From NCBI GenBank assembly GCA_003233475.1, contig QILU01000246.1, positions 1-7,424 of the forward strand: a DNA stretch of 7,424 nucleotides, written 5' to 3'. The stretch comes from Ahrensia sp. (GTDB lineage: Bacteria > Pseudomonadota > Alphaproteobacteria > Rhizobiales > Rhizobiaceae). The translations under genes and the position numbers were made by a program. Positions 1 through 7,424 of this stretch are shown here, in pieces. Position 1 is the stretch's first letter. Each line of letters begins with the position of its first letter. The notes under the pieces were generated by a model. The model ran no database searches. It saw only the letters and a program-made list of their open reading frames with translations, and was not told the DNA's origin.

Positions 1-495
1 CAGGACGGGCTTGGAACCCGCCTTGGTATCAGCACCAATACGTTCCTGGATTGGCATTGGTTGTCCCTGTTCCCCATGTTCATCATCTTCTTTATTTCAG
101 CCATTGCGGAAACCAACCGTCCGCCGTTTGATTTGCCGGAAGCGGAATCTGAACTGGTGGCCGGGCACATGACCGAATACTCCTCCACCCCGTTCCTGTT
201 GTTTTTCCTTGGCGAATTTGTTGCCATTTCCCTGATGTGCGCTTTGACGGTCATTCTGTTCCTTGGGGGCTGGTTGCCGCCCATCGACATTGCTCCGTTT
301 AATTGGGTTCCAGGCATTGTCTGGTTTGTTCTAAAGGGCCTGTTCGTATTTTTCTGCATGGCCATGGTGCGCTCCCTTGTTCCCCGTTACCGCTATGACC
401 AACTAATGCGTCTGGGTTGGAAAGTGTTTTTGCCCATCTCGCTGTTTATGGTATTCGCCACAGCCTTCGTGCTGCAATTCATGGGGTGGGCATAA
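1..495 (+). CDS. nuoH: NADH-quinone oxidoreductase subunit H (NuoH), C-terminal half, 5' truncated by window
   Basis: The reading frame is open from base 1 to a TAA at 493-495 and gives 164 residues, about half of a usual NuoH of roughly 340. NuoH is the membrane subunit of complex I that forms much of the quinone chamber and joins the peripheral arm to the proton-pumping arm. The diagnostic loop [20 protein letters not shown] lies at fragment residues 36-55, followed by EYSS. This acidic loop is known in the family to line the quinone cavity and couple it to the membrane arm. Hydrophobic helices follow at about 65-90, 103-124 and 142-161, and the conserved [18 protein letters not shown] segment sits at 124-141. 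The first codons encode the end of an earlier loop, so the true start lies upstream. Identity is secure. Its stop is 3 nt before nuoI. Confidence 0.97.
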   Translation, partial: QDGLGTRLGISTNTFLDWHWLSLFPMFIIFFISAIAETNRPPFDLPEAESELVAGHMTEYSSTPFLLFFLGEFVAISLMCALTVILFLGGWLPPIDIAPFNWVPGIVWFVLKGLFVFFCMAMVRSLVPRYRYDQLMRLGWKVFLPISLFMVFATAFVLQFMGWA

Positions 496-498
496 CTT

Positions 499-990
499 AT
501 GGCTGGATTGTTAGAAGCCGGTAAATCGCTGTTCCTGCTGGAATTCATCAAGGCGTTTGGTCTGGGAATGAAGTATTTTTTCGCGCCCAAGGTGACTATA
601 AATTACCCGTTTGAAAAAGGGCATGTTTCTGCCCGCTTTCGCGGAGAACATGCGCTTCGTCGATATCCCAACGGAGAAGAGCGTTGCATTGCCTGTAAAT
701 TGTGCGAAGCGATCTGCCCGGCGCAAGCCATCACAATAGAAGCCGGGCCGCGCCGCAACGACGGCACCCGCCGCACGGTTCGTTATGATATTGATATGGT
801 GAAATGCATCTATTGCGGTTTTTGCCAGGAAGCCTGCCCGGTGGATGCCATTGTTGAAGGCCCCAATTTTGAGTTTGCCACGGAAACCCGTGAAGAGCTT
901 TATTATGACAAGGACAAGCTGTTGGAAAACGGCGACAGATGGGAGCGGGAGTTGGCTCAAAACATCGCCATCGATGCACCCTATCGGTAG
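499..990 (+). CDS. nuoI: NADH-quinone oxidoreductase subunit I (NuoI), 2x[4Fe-4S] ferredoxin-type
   Basis: The protein has 163 residues, the usual alphaproteobacterial length. NuoI is the peripheral-arm subunit that holds clusters N6a and N6b, which carry electrons towards the terminal cluster N2 and quinone. Two CxxCxxCxxxCP motifs are visible: C63, C66, C69, C73 in [12 protein letters not shown] and C103, C106, C109, C113 in [12 protein letters not shown]. As in other two-cluster ferredoxin folds, the last cysteine of each motif is expected to bind the other cluster. An amphipathic N-terminal segment (about 8-30) should lie against NuoH at the membrane. The segments [15 protein letters not shown] and [20 protein letters not shown] match alphaproteobacterial and mitochondrial TYKY proteins. 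The ATG at 499 is 3 nt after the nuoH stop, with only a GGGTGGG-like weak ribosome site 484-490. All eight cluster ligands are present. Confidence 0.98.
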   Translation: MAGLLEAGKSLFLLEFIKAFGLGMKYFFAPKVTINYPFEKGHVSARFRGEHALRRYPNGEERCIACKLCEAICPAQAITIEAGPRRNDGTRRTVRYDIDMVKCIYCGFCQEACPVDAIVEGPNFEFATETREELYYDKDKLLENGDRWERELAQNIAIDAPYR

Positions 991-1139
991 GAATTAACGG
1001 CTGGTGGGAAAAATAGTTGAATGCTTCCAACGCTCCATAGACGGGCAAAAGCGGAAGCGCTAAGAGGGCATAATATAACGGGTTTTTGAAGTTCTTCATT
1101 GAACCAAATGACCCGAAACAAAAGGAAACGCATATCGCC
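991..1139 (+). other. nuoI-nuoJ intergenic gap, 149 nt, no confident gene
   Basis: This is the only sizeable non-coding space in the window; the other junctions are 1 to 26 nt. It holds the inverted repeat GCTTCC (1023-1028) and GGAAGC (1053-1058), separated by 24 nt, and a competing small hairpin AGCG-GAAG-CGCT at 1050-1061. A TA-rich patch at 1069-1078 resembles a -10 box, but no -35 element stands at a fitting distance. A 22-codon open frame (ATG 1021 to TGA 1087-1089) is present without a good ribosome site. The region ends with the ribosome site of nuoJ. No U-run follows the repeats, so it is not an intrinsic terminator. Function unknown; it could be an RNA-processing site or simply tolerated spacer. 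Confidence 0.6.
1122..1127 (+). promoter_or_regulatory. Putative ribosome binding site of nuoJ
   Basis: AAGGAA lies 12 nt before the ATG at 1140. The spacing is somewhat long, but this is the only good Shine-Dalgarno-like motif near the nuoJ start. It favours the ATG over the TTG at 1086, whose nearest purine-rich motif (AGAGGG, 1063-1068) is 17 nt away. Confidence 0.5.
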
Positions 1140-1757
1140 ATGGGCGTCATTGCACTGTTTTTTTATCTGTTTGCCACGGTGACCGTGGCTTCCGCTTTCA
1201 TGGTGATTGCATCGCGCAATCCCGTGCATTCGGTGTTGTTTCTTATTCTGGCATTTTTCAATGCCTCCGGCCTGTTCATGCTGATGGGGGCGGAATTTCT
1301 GGCGCTGATATTGATTGTTGTCTACGTGGGTGCAGTGGCAGTGCTGTTCCTGTTTGTGGTGATGATGCTGGACGTGGATTTTGCGGAAATGCGCGATGGA
1401 TTTTTGCAATACCTGCCCATCGGTGGCGTTATTGGCGCGATTCTGGCGATTGAACTGATCTTTGTCTTTACCTCTCTCAAACTTGATGTCGGGGGAGAGA
1501 ATGTTGTCGCCGTTCAGCCGATCCCTGATTTGAATGAAGTTTCCAACATCAAAGCCATTGGCGATTTGCTCTACACCAAATATGTTTTCTTTTTCCAATT
1601 GTCCGGGATTATCCTGCTGATCGCCATGATTGGCGCAATTGTTCTGACTCTCAGCCACCGTGATGATGTTAAACGCCAAAATATTTCAGACCAGATCAAT
1701 CGGGATCCTGACGACGCGGTAAAACTGCGCAGCGTGAAATCAGGGGAGGGGATCTAG
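1140..1757 (+). CDS. nuoJ: NADH-quinone oxidoreductase subunit J (NuoJ)
   Basis: The protein has 205 residues from the ATG at 1140 and ends at TAG 1755-1757. NuoJ is a small membrane subunit of complex I next to NuoH, NuoA and NuoK; its third helix is known to undergo a pi-bulge change during coupling. Visible are the N-terminal helix [19 protein letters not shown], the conserved [16 protein letters not shown] at 26-41, and the core [20 protein letters not shown] at 50-69 with E52 and Y62. Two further helices lie at about 91-111 and 149-171, followed by a polar tail (about 172-205) of the kind seen in alphaproteobacterial NuoJ. The frame is open upstream to a TTG at 1086, adding 18 residues rich in polar and charged positions. 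I reject that extension because NuoJ proteins normally begin at or just before the ALFFYLF helix and the ATG has the better ribosome site. Residues 155-170 and the charged end overlap no other gene; nuoK follows after 2 nt. Confidence 0.95.
   Translation: MGVIALFFYLFATVTVASAFMVIASRNPVHSVLFLILAFFNASGLFMLMGAEFLALILIVVYVGAVAVLFLFVVMMLDVDFAEMRDGFLQYLPIGGVIGAILAIELIFVFTSLKLDVGGENVVAVQPIPDLNEVSNIKAIGDLLYTKYVFFFQLSGIILLIAMIGAIVLTLSHRDDVKRQNISDQINRDPDDAVKLRSVKSGEGI
1743..1751 (+). promoter_or_regulatory. Ribosome binding site of nuoK inside the nuoJ 3' end
   Basis: GGGGAGGGG contains GGAGG (1745-1749), 10 nt before the nuoK ATG at 1760. It is the strongest Shine-Dalgarno match in the window and lies within the last nuoJ codons, as expected for translational coupling. 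Confidence 0.75.
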
Positions 1758-1759
1758 CA

Positions 1760-2068
1760 ATGGTAATCGGTCTTGCCCATTATCTGACAGTTGGCGCTAT
1801 CCTTTTCACCCTTGGGGTGTTTGGTATCTTTTTGAACAGAAAAAACGTCATCGTAATCCTAATGTCGATTGAGTTGATCCTGTTGGCGGTGAACATAAAC
1901 TTCCTGGCCTTTGCCCAGGCCAATGGCGATTTGATGGGGCAGATATTTGCCCTGTTCGTGCTCACCGTGGCTGCGGCCGAAGCGGCCATCGGGCTTGCCA
2001 TCCTTGTTGTTTTCTTCCGAAACCGCGGTTCCATCGCGGTGGAAGATGTGAATGTGATGAAAGGGTAG
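1760..2068 (+). CDS. nuoK: NADH-quinone oxidoreductase subunit K (NuoK)
   Basis: The protein has 102 residues, the standard length for this family. NuoK is a three-helix membrane subunit (MrpC-like) between NuoJ and NuoN that supplies two buried glutamates to the central hydrophilic axis of complex I. Helices are visible at about 6-25, 30-51 and 61-86. E38 (in [11 protein letters not shown]) and E74 (in [13 protein letters not shown]) are 36 residues apart, the same spacing as E36 and E72 of the Escherichia coli protein, which are known to matter for proton pumping. The short positively charged loop NRKN at 26-29 after helix 1 and the acidic C-terminal end VEDVN are also typical. The ATG at 1760 is 2 nt after the nuoJ stop and has a strong GGAGG site. 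A 26-nt gap leads to nuoL. Confidence 0.98.
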   Translation: MVIGLAHYLTVGAILFTLGVFGIFLNRKNVIVILMSIELILLAVNINFLAFAQANGDLMGQIFALFVLTVAAAEAAIGLAILVVFFRNRGSIAVEDVNVMKG

Positions 2069-2094
2069 CGCGGCCAAAATTCGCGAAAAATATC

Positions 2095-4107
2095 ATGCTT
2101 CATCTCATCGTTTTCCTTCCCCTTGCTGGGTTCTTGATCGCGGGTCTTTTTGCCAAACAAATTGGTGACAGGGCTTGCGAAATTATCACCACCGGGTTTC
2201 TGGTTATCGCGGCTCTTTTAAGCTGGGTAATTTTTGCCGGATTTTATTTCGGTAATACCGAGCCCTTTACGATTGAAGTCATGCAATGGATTTCGGTTGG
2301 CAATTTTACCGCCGATTGGGCCTTTCGCGTTGATACGCTGACGGCGGTTATGCTGGTGGTGGTCAACACAGTTTCTTCCCTCGTGCATATCTATTCGATT
2401 GGCTATATGAGCCACGACCCGCACCGCCCGCGTTTCTTTGCCTATTTGTCCCTTTTCACTTTCGCCATGTTGATGCTGGTTACCTCCGACAACCTCATTC
2501 AAATGTTTTTTGGTTGGGAAGGGGTGGGGCTGGCTTCCTACTTGCTGATCGGGTTTTGGTACAAAAAGCCTTCCGCCAACGCTGCCGCCATTAAAGCATT
2601 TGTGGTGAACCGGGTAGGGGATTTTGGGTTTGCGCTGGGTATTTTTGGCGTATTTGTATTGTTTGACAGCGTAAGTTTTGATGTCATTTTTGCCAATGCC
2701 GCAGGCTTTGCCGAGGCTGGAGGCGCCGGGCAGGACAAAATTGCACTGACATTCCTGGGTTATGATCTGCCAAGAGACAGTGCCATTACAATTGTCGCAT
2801 TGCTGCTGTTCATGGGAGCCATGGGCAAGTCAGCCCAGTTTCTACTGCACACCTGGTTACCCGACGCCATGGAAGGCCCAACTCCGGTCTCCGCGCTTAT
2901 TCATGCCGCCACAATGGTGACCGCCGGGGTGTTTTTGGTTGCCCGCATGTCACCCATATTTGAGCTGTCCTCGACGGCTTTGGCCTTCGTGACGCTGGTT
3001 GGTGCCACAACCGCTTTTTTTGCTGCAACTGTGGGTCTGGTTCAAAACGACATTAAGCGGGTCATTGCATACTCCACCTGTTCGCAGCTCGGTTATATGT
3101 TCGCAGCCCTTGGGGTTGGTGCCTATGGGGCCGGTATTTTTCATCTGTTCACCCACGCCTTTTTCAAAGCGCTTTTGTTCCTCGGTGCGGGTGCGGTAAT
3201 TCATGCGGTGTCCAATGAGCAGGACATGCGTAAAATGGGGGGCTTGCGAAAACATATCCCGCGCACCTATTGGATGATGATAATTGGCACAATTGCTTTA
3301 ACCGGGCTTGGCATTCCAGGTACAATAATCGGCACCGCCGGGTTCTTCTCTAAGGACGCCATTATTGAGAGCCTTTATGTCGGCCAGAATGCGTTTTCCG
3401 GATACGCATTTTGGATGACCATTGTCGCGGCGCTGTTCACCAGCTTTTATTCATGGCGGCTGATTTTCATGACCTTCCACGGCAAGCCACGCGCTTCTGC
3501 CGACGTGATGAGCCATGTCCATGAAAGCCCCAACTCCATGCTGATCCCGCTGTATGTTCTGGCACTTGGCGCGCTGCTGGCCGGGGTTGTTTTCTACACC
3601 AAATTTATTGGTGCCAACCACGCCGCCGGTAATCTGGATCCGAATTATCTTGAGTTCTGGAAAAACTCATTATTTCTCGGCGCTGATAACAAAATCCTTG
3701 AAAATTTCCAAAAAGTGCCAACTCTGGTTAAGTGGGCACCGTTTATCATGATGGTTATCGGCTTCGTTGTTGCCTGGCTGTTTTACATTCGCTCAACCGA
3801 ACTTCCGGCTGAACTGGCGCGCCAACACCCCGGCCTCTACAAATTTTTACTCAACAAATGGTACTTTGATGAACTGTACGACTTGATATTTGTACGGCCT
3901 GCCAAATGGCTGGGGTATTTTTTGTGGAAACAGGGCGATGGCCGGATTATCGACGGCTTTGGCCCCAATGGAATTTCTGCCCGGGTGTTGGACATCACCC
4001 GTGGGGTGGTGAAATTGCAAACCGGATATCTATACCACTATGCCTTTGCCATGCTGATTGGGGCCGCAGCCCTGACCACCTATATGATGTTCACCGGGGG
4101 AAATTAA
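2095..4107 (+). CDS. nuoL: NADH-quinone oxidoreductase subunit L (NuoL), distal antiporter-like proton pump
   Basis: The protein has 670 residues, longer than the 613 of Escherichia coli but usual for alphaproteobacteria. NuoL is the distal pump subunit of the membrane arm and belongs to the Mrp antiporter (MrpA/D-like) family. Key residues are present: E142 in [20 protein letters not shown]245 with the following [20 protein letters not shown]321 and H354/K358 in the second half, and the FFSKDAIIE motif with K420 and D421. Helix-rich sequence covers about 1-565. After a helix at 547-567 comes a long polar, amphipathic stretch (about 570-640), matching the lateral helix that braces NuoM and NuoN, and a final anchor helix at about 646-666. 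The ATG at 2095 gives the normal start ([12 protein letters not shown]), though no clear Shine-Dalgarno motif precedes it. nuoM begins 1 nt after its stop. Confidence 0.98.
   Translation: MLHLIVFLPLAGFLIAGLFAKQIGDRACEIITTGFLVIAALLSWVIFAGFYFGNTEPFTIEVMQWISVGNFTADWAFRVDTLTAVMLVVVNTVSSLVHIYSIGYMSHDPHRPRFFAYLSLFTFAMLMLVTSDNLIQMFFGWEGVGLASYLLIGFWYKKPSANAAAIKAFVVNRVGDFGFALGIFGVFVLFDSVSFDVIFANAAGFAEAGGAGQDKIALTFLGYDLPRDSAITIVALLLFMGAMGKSAQFLLHTWLPDAMEGPTPVSALIHAATMVTAGVFLVARMSPIFELSSTALAFVTLVGATTAFFAATVGLVQNDIKRVIAYSTCSQLGYMFAALGVGAYGAGIFHLFTHAFFKALLFLGAGAVIHAVSNEQDMRKMGGLRKHIPRTYWMMIIGTIALTGLGIPGTIIGTAGFFSKDAIIESLYVGQNAFSGYAFWMTIVAALFTSFYSWRLIFMTFHGKPRASADVMSHVHESPNSMLIPLYVLALGALLAGVVFYTKFIGANHAAGNLDPNYLEFWKNSLFLGADNKILENFQKVPTLVKWAPFIMMVIGFVVAWLFYIRSTELPAELARQHPGLYKFLLNKWYFDELYDLIFVRPAKWLGYFLWKQGDGRIIDGFGPNGISARVLDITRGVVKLQTGYLYHYAFAMLIGAAALTTYMMFTGGN
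4096..4101 (+). promoter_or_regulatory. Ribosome binding site of nuoM, supports TTG start
   Basis: GGGGGA lies within the last nuoL codons, 7 nt before the TTG at 4109. This good spacing is the main nucleotide evidence that translation starts at TTG, since no in-frame ATG is present nearby that would keep the first helix. Confidence 0.6.
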
Positions 4108-4108
4108 G

Positions 4109-5608
4109 TTGGCTGACCTCCCCATTTTATCCATCGTAACATTTTTGCCCCTGGTGGGGGCATTGATGATTTTCTTTATCTGGGAAGACAGCGAAGTGGC
4201 GCGCCGTAACGTGCGCTATGTTGCCCTGCTCACCACCGTTTTGACCTTCATCGTGTCCCTTGGCATCTGGTATAATTTCGACAACACCCAATCCACTTTT
4301 CAAATGGTGGAAAAAACCGCCTGGATAAAGGAAGGCGGGATTTCCTACTCCATGGGCGTTGACGGCATTTCCATGCTGTTTGTTATCCTGACCACATTCC
4401 TGATGCCGTTTTGCATTCTGGCCAGTTGGGAGAGCGTAAAAACCCGCATTCGCGAATATATGATCGCGTTTCTTATTCTTGAAACCCTGATGATCGGTGT
4501 GTTCGTCTCACTCGATATTGTGCTGTTCTATGTGTTCTTTGAGGCTGGTCTGATCCCCATGTTCCTCATTATTGGGGTTTGGGGTGGGGAGCGCCGGGTC
4601 TATGCGAGCCTGAAATTTTTTCTCTACACCTTGCTCGGTTCCGTGCTCATGTTGCTGGCCATCATGGCGATGTACTGGCAGTCCGGGACAACCGATATCC
4701 CAACCCTGCTTGCCCACAAATTTCCGGTAGAAATGCAAACCTGGCTGTGGATCGCGTTCTTCGCTTCCTTCGCGGTAAAAATGCCCATGTGGCCCGTGCA
4801 CACATGGTTGCCCGATGCCCATGTGGAAGCACCGACTGCGGGCTCCGTTATCCTTGCCGGCATATTGCTGAAAATGGGCGGCTATGGCTTTTTGCGGTTC
4901 TCCCTGCCCATGTTCCCGCTGGCCAGCGCTGATTTGCAGTACTTTGTTTTTGCGCTCTCCCTGATTGCCATCATCTACACCTCCCTTGTGGCTTTGATGC
5001 AGGAAGATATTAAAAAACTGATCGCTTATTCATCCGTTGCCCATATGGGTTTTGTTACCATGGGCATATTCACCGCTAATATTTACGGTTTGCAGGGTGC
5101 CATGTTCCAGATGCTGGCCCACGGGCTGGTGGCCAGTGCATTGTTTCTGTGCGTCGGCATAATTTATGACCGTACCCACACCCGCCAGATTGCCGATTAT
5201 GGCGGGCTGGTCAACAACATGCCCAAATATGCGGTGGCCCTGTTGATTTTCACCCTGGCGAATGTGGGCCTGCCGGGAACCGCAGGCTTTGTGGGGGAAT
5301 TTCTTACCCTGTTGGGGGCGTTTCAAACCAACACCTGGGTGGCGTTTTTTGCAACCTTTGGGGTCATCCTTTCCGCCGCCTACGCCCTTTGGCTTTACCG
5401 CCGGGTGGTGTTTGGCACACTGGATAAGGAATCCCTCAAAGCTATGCTTGATCTGAATACCCGCGAAAAGCTCCTGCTCTATCCGTTCATCGTGTTGATA
5501 ATATTTTTCGGGGTTTACCCAAGCCCGGTTTTTGATGTTACCCAGGCGTCGATCGACAATCTTATTACAAATTATGAAGCGGCCATAAATGCCGCCGTAA
5601 GCAATTAG
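4109..5608 (+). CDS. nuoM: NADH-quinone oxidoreductase subunit M (NuoM), antiporter-like proton pump
   Basis: The protein has 499 residues, a normal NuoM length. NuoM is the middle antiporter-like pump subunit, between NuoL and NuoN. The proton-path residues are present: E145 ([20 protein letters not shown]), K224 ([20 protein letters not shown]), K255 (ILLKMGGYG) and E397 ([11 protein letters not shown]). These match E144, K234, K265 and E407 of Escherichia coli NuoM, the last three with a constant offset of ten, so spacing is kept. H312 and H338 lie near the second half-channel. The sequence is hydrophobic nearly throughout, fitting about 14 helices. Translation probably starts at TTG 4109, 1 nt after the nuoL stop: this gives the family-typical beginning [15 protein letters not shown], while the next in-frame ATG would remove much of helix 1. 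nuoN follows after 13 nt. Confidence 0.98.
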   Translation: MADLPILSIVTFLPLVGALMIFFIWEDSEVARRNVRYVALLTTVLTFIVSLGIWYNFDNTQSTFQMVEKTAWIKEGGISYSMGVDGISMLFVILTTFLMPFCILASWESVKTRIREYMIAFLILETLMIGVFVSLDIVLFYVFFEAGLIPMFLIIGVWGGERRVYASLKFFLYTLLGSVLMLLAIMAMYWQSGTTDIPTLLAHKFPVEMQTWLWIAFFASFAVKMPMWPVHTWLPDAHVEAPTAGSVILAGILLKMGGYGFLRFSLPMFPLASADLQYFVFALSLIAIIYTSLVALMQEDIKKLIAYSSVAHMGFVTMGIFTANIYGLQGAMFQMLAHGLVASALFLCVGIIYDRTHTRQIADYGGLVNNMPKYAVALLIFTLANVGLPGTAGFVGEFLTLLGAFQTNTWVAFFATFGVILSAAYALWLYRRVVFGTLDKESLKAMLDLNTREKLLLYPFIVLIIFFGVYPSPVFDVTQASIDNLITNYEAAINAAVSN

Positions 5609-5621
5609 GACGGTTAGAAAA

Positions 5622-7058
5622 ATGCAAATCGTCATGGAAATACCAAATTTGGGCATGGCAATACCAGAAATGCTGCTGGCTGTTGGGGCAATGTTTCTGC
5701 TCATGCTCGGGGTTTTCATTGGGGAAACATCGACGCGGGTGGTGACTGGTCTTTCAGTCGCGCTGCTGGTTCTGGCGGGCCTTTGGCTTTATTTTTACCC
5801 CGCCACTGGCACGGCTTTTAACGGCGCGTTTGTGATGGATCCGTTTGCCAGATTAATGAAAATTCTGGTGCTGATCGGATCAGGCGCCGCCATTGCCATG
5901 TCGGTTGGCTTTGCCCGATTGGAAAACTTCTCCCGGTTTGAATATCCAATCCTTGTCGTGCTCGCAACTTTGGGCATGTTGATAATGATTTCTGCCAGCG
6001 ATCTTATTACCCTCTATCTGGGTCTGGAAATGCAGGCGCTGGCGCTTTACGTGGTGGCCGCGATTAACCGCGATTCCCTGCGTTCCACCGAAGCCGGGCT
6101 AAAATATTTTGTGCTTGGTGCTTTGTCTTCGGGCATGTTGCTTTATGGCGCGTCGCTGGTTTATGGCTTCACCGGACAGACCGGTTTTGATGGGATTGCC
6201 GCCGCCATGGGGGAAGGGCGCTCGTTGGGCATGATATTCGGGATTGTATTTGTATTGGTGGGCATTGCCTTCAAAATATCTGCCGTACCGTTCCATATGT
6301 GGACGCCGGATGTTTATCAGGGCGCACCCACCCCTGTTACCGCTTTTTTTGCCGCTGCCCCGAAGGTCGCCGCCATGGCCATGCTGATCAGGGTGGTGCA
6401 CGGGGCGTTTGAACCTGCAGTGAATGACTGGCAACAGATCATCACCTTTATTTCGATTGCTTCCATGGTGCTGGGGGCTTTTGCCGCTATCGGCCAAACC
6501 AACATCAAACGGCTGATGGCCTATTCTTCCATCGGCCATATGGGCTTTGCGCTGGTGGGGCTGGCTGCCGGATCGCAAGAAGGGGTTGCAGGCGTTATTC
6601 TTTACATGATCATTTACATGGCCATGACGCTTGGCACTTTCGCCTGTATTCTTGCCATGCGCCGTCCGGACGGCATGGTTGAAGAAATTTCCAGCCTCTC
6701 TGGTCTGTCACGCACCAACCCCATGTTGGCTTTGGCGCTAACCGCTTTGATGTTTTCTCTGGCAGGTATTCCGCCGCTCGCCGGGTTTTGGGGAAAGTAC
6801 TTTGTGTTCCTCGCCGCTATACAAGCAGAACTTTATGTACTGTCTGTCATAGGGGTGCTCGCCAGTGTGGTGGGTGCATTTTATTATTTGCGGATAGTAA
6901 AAATAATCTGGTTTGATGAACCGGAACAGGGTTTTGTCCCAATGGCCTCTGAATTGCGGTTTGTCTTGATAATTGCTGGCCTGTTTACGGTCTTTTATGT
7001 GCTGGTGGCTGGGCCCATGTCTGATATTGCCACCGCCGCCGCGCGCACTTTCTTTTAG
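5622..7058 (+). CDS. nuoN: NADH-quinone oxidoreductase subunit N (NuoN), antiporter-like proton pump
   Basis: The protein has 478 residues, close to the 485 of Escherichia coli. NuoN is the antiporter-like pump subunit nearest the quinone end, adjoining NuoK. Visible family residues are E136 ([15 protein letters not shown]), K161 ([15 protein letters not shown]), K218 ([20 protein letters not shown]), K248 ([12 protein letters not shown]) and K392 ([13 protein letters not shown]). The last position is lysine, as normal in NuoN, where NuoM has glutamate. The segment [20 protein letters not shown] at 295-314 is the conserved second-half motif shared with NuoL and NuoM. The ATG at 5622 has AGGA (5607-5610) 11 nt upstream; a second in-frame ATG at 5634 (M5) is possible and would change little. 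The stop TAG at 7056-7058 overlaps the ribosome site of the next gene. Confidence 0.98.
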   Translation: MQIVMEIPNLGMAIPEMLLAVGAMFLLMLGVFIGETSTRVVTGLSVALLVLAGLWLYFYPATGTAFNGAFVMDPFARLMKILVLIGSGAAIAMSVGFARLENFSRFEYPILVVLATLGMLIMISASDLITLYLGLEMQALALYVVAAINRDSLRSTEAGLKYFVLGALSSGMLLYGASLVYGFTGQTGFDGIAAAMGEGRSLGMIFGIVFVLVGIAFKISAVPFHMWTPDVYQGAPTPVTAFFAAAPKVAAMAMLIRVVHGAFEPAVNDWQQIITFISIASMVLGAFAAIGQTNIKRLMAYSSIGHMGFALVGLAAGSQEGVAGVILYMIIYMAMTLGTFACILAMRRPDGMVEEISSLSGLSRTNPMLALALTALMFSLAGIPPLAGFWGKYFVFLAAIQAELYVLSVIGVLASVVGAFYYLRIVKIIWFDEPEQGFVPMASELRFVLIIAGLFTVFYVLVAGPMSDIATAAARTFF

Positions 7059-7060
7059 GA
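7057..7060 (+). promoter_or_regulatory. Ribosome binding site of birA overlapping the nuoN stop
   Basis: AGGA at 7057-7060 includes the last two bases of the nuoN TAG and lies 5 nt before the TTG at 7066. The arrangement supports the TTG start and coupled translation of nuoN and birA. Confidence 0.55.
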
Positions 7061-7065
7061 TTTCC

Positions 7066-7424
7066 TTGCCTCGCCCGATCAAAAACCTCACCGGTTGGCG
7101 ACACTTGGCGTTGGATTGCGTGGGTTCCACCAACAGTGAAGCTTTGCAATGGGCAAAAGCAGGAGACGATGGGCAGCTTTGGATAACAGCCACCGAGCAG
7201 GTTTCGGGCAAGGGCAGAAGGGGACGTGAATGGGTTTCAAAACCGGGTAATCTGTACGCCTCGCTTTTGTTGATCGACCCTTCGGATTCCCAATCCCTCG
7301 CCACCCTCCCGCTTGTTGCCTCTCTTGCGCTGCACAAAGCGCTTGCTGTGGCAAAACCGGAATTGGAACGGGGCTTAAAAATTAAATGGCCGAATGATAT
7401 TCTTCTCCATGGCAAAAAGCTGTC
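7066..7424 (+). CDS. birA: Biotin-[acetyl-CoA-carboxylase] ligase (BirA-type), N-terminal part, 3' truncated by window
   Basis: The frame is open from TTG 7066 to the window end, giving 119 full codons. Biotin-protein ligase activates biotin with ATP to biotinoyl-AMP and transfers it to a lysine of the biotin carboxyl carrier protein (acetyl-CoA carboxylase and related enzymes) in the cytoplasm. Visible are the STN motif at residues 21-23, the adenylate-binding loop SGKGRRGREW at 47-56 (usual form GRGRRGRxW; here K49 replaces the first R), the strand PGNLYASLLL at 60-69, and KWPNDILLHGKKL at 107-119, whose first lysine corresponds to the catalytic lysine of the family. The catalytic domain begins almost at the start codon, so there is no winged-helix repressor domain as in Escherichia coli BirA; this should be a ligase only. 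There is no in-frame ATG before the STN motif, and the TTG has AGGA in front. The C-terminal part lies beyond the window. Confidence 0.93.
   Translation, partial: MPRPIKNLTGWRHLALDCVGSTNSEALQWAKAGDDGQLWITATEQVSGKGRRGREWVSKPGNLYASLLLIDPSDSQSLATLPLVASLALHKALAVAKPELERGLKIKWPNDILLHGKKL

Noticed and set aside
1023..1058. Inverted repeat as an intrinsic terminator after nuoI.
   Set aside because: The stem is only 6 bp with a 24-nt loop and no U-run follows; nuoJ downstream needs read-through.
1017..1079. Possible internal promoter in the nuoI-nuoJ gap (TTGAAT at 1017-1022; CATAAT/TATAAC at 1069-1079).
   Set aside because: The -35-like and -10-like boxes are about 46 nt apart, and neither has a partner at 16-18 nt.
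731..1150. Antisense open frame across the nuoI-nuoJ gap, with a hydrophobic stretch between about 991 and 1099 (including YYALLALPLLPVYGALEAFN).
   Set aside because: The hydrophobic part covers only about 36 codons of the gap; the rest is antisense to nuoI and reads as cysteine- and proline-rich shadow sequence. There is no clear ribosome site and it resembles no known protein.
1158..1164. Run of seven T in nuoJ as a slippage or frameshift site.
   Set aside because: The frame stays intact and encodes the family-typical LFFY; similar T-runs occur elsewhere in these Phe-rich genes.
981..1679. Long antisense open frame (232 codons) opposite nuoJ.
   Set aside because: Its composition (many H, Q and N) is the typical mirror of a membrane-protein gene; the + strand nuoJ is unambiguous.
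5030..5719. Long antisense open frame (229 codons) opposite nuoM and the start of nuoN.
   Set aside because: Shadow of two certain + strand genes; no family features or ribosome site.
2095..7058. Similarity among nuoL, nuoM and nuoN as a recent tandem duplication.
   Set aside because: The three are ancient paralogues of the antiporter-like family and share only motif-level similarity; this is the normal complex I arrangement.
6738..7415. Antisense open frame (225 codons) opposite the nuoN end and birA.
   Set aside because: The + strand carries NuoN and clear biotin-ligase motifs over the same bases.

Overview
The window is a stretch of a respiratory complex I (NADH:quinone oxidoreductase, NDH-1) operon, all on the + strand: the 3' half of nuoH, complete nuoI, nuoJ, nuoK, nuoL, nuoM and nuoN, then the 5' part of a biotin-protein ligase gene (birA type) cut off by the window end. 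The organism is most likely an alphaproteobacterium, possibly in or near the Hyphomicrobiales. Reasons are the nuoH-I-J-K-L-M-N-birA order, a NuoI whose ferredoxin core reads like alphaproteobacterial and mitochondrial TYKY subunits, a long NuoL (670 aa), the polar C-terminal tail on NuoJ, and a biotin ligase that starts directly with its catalytic domain and has no DNA-binding N-terminus. Base composition looks balanced, close to half G+C by eye. Genus cannot be settled from this reading.

Layout: nuoH end 1-495; nuoI 499-990; a 149-nt non-coding gap 991-1139; nuoJ 1140-1757; nuoK 1760-2068; nuoL 2095-4107; nuoM 4109-5608; nuoN 5622-7058; birA from 7066 to the end. All junctions except nuoI/nuoJ are tight (1 to 26 nt), which indicates one transcription unit with translational coupling. 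No terminator or convincing promoter is visible, so the unit appears to continue across both window edges. The dehydrogenase and connecting subunits (nuoA-G) are expected upstream but are not in view.

How the genes work together: NuoI carries two 4Fe-4S clusters and passes electrons to quinone at the interface with NuoH. NuoH links quinone reduction to the membrane arm. NuoJ and NuoK carry the charged residues that join this to the three antiporter-like subunits NuoN, NuoM and NuoL, which pump protons. The key glutamates and lysines of the pump subunits are all present, so the encoded arm looks functional. BirA belongs to a different pathway (biotinylation of carboxylase carrier protein) and appears to share the transcript.

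I found no mobile element, CRISPR array, RNA gene or novel system. The points most worth a second look are the isolated nuoI-nuoJ gap, several non-ATG starts, and the coupling of birA to nuoN.
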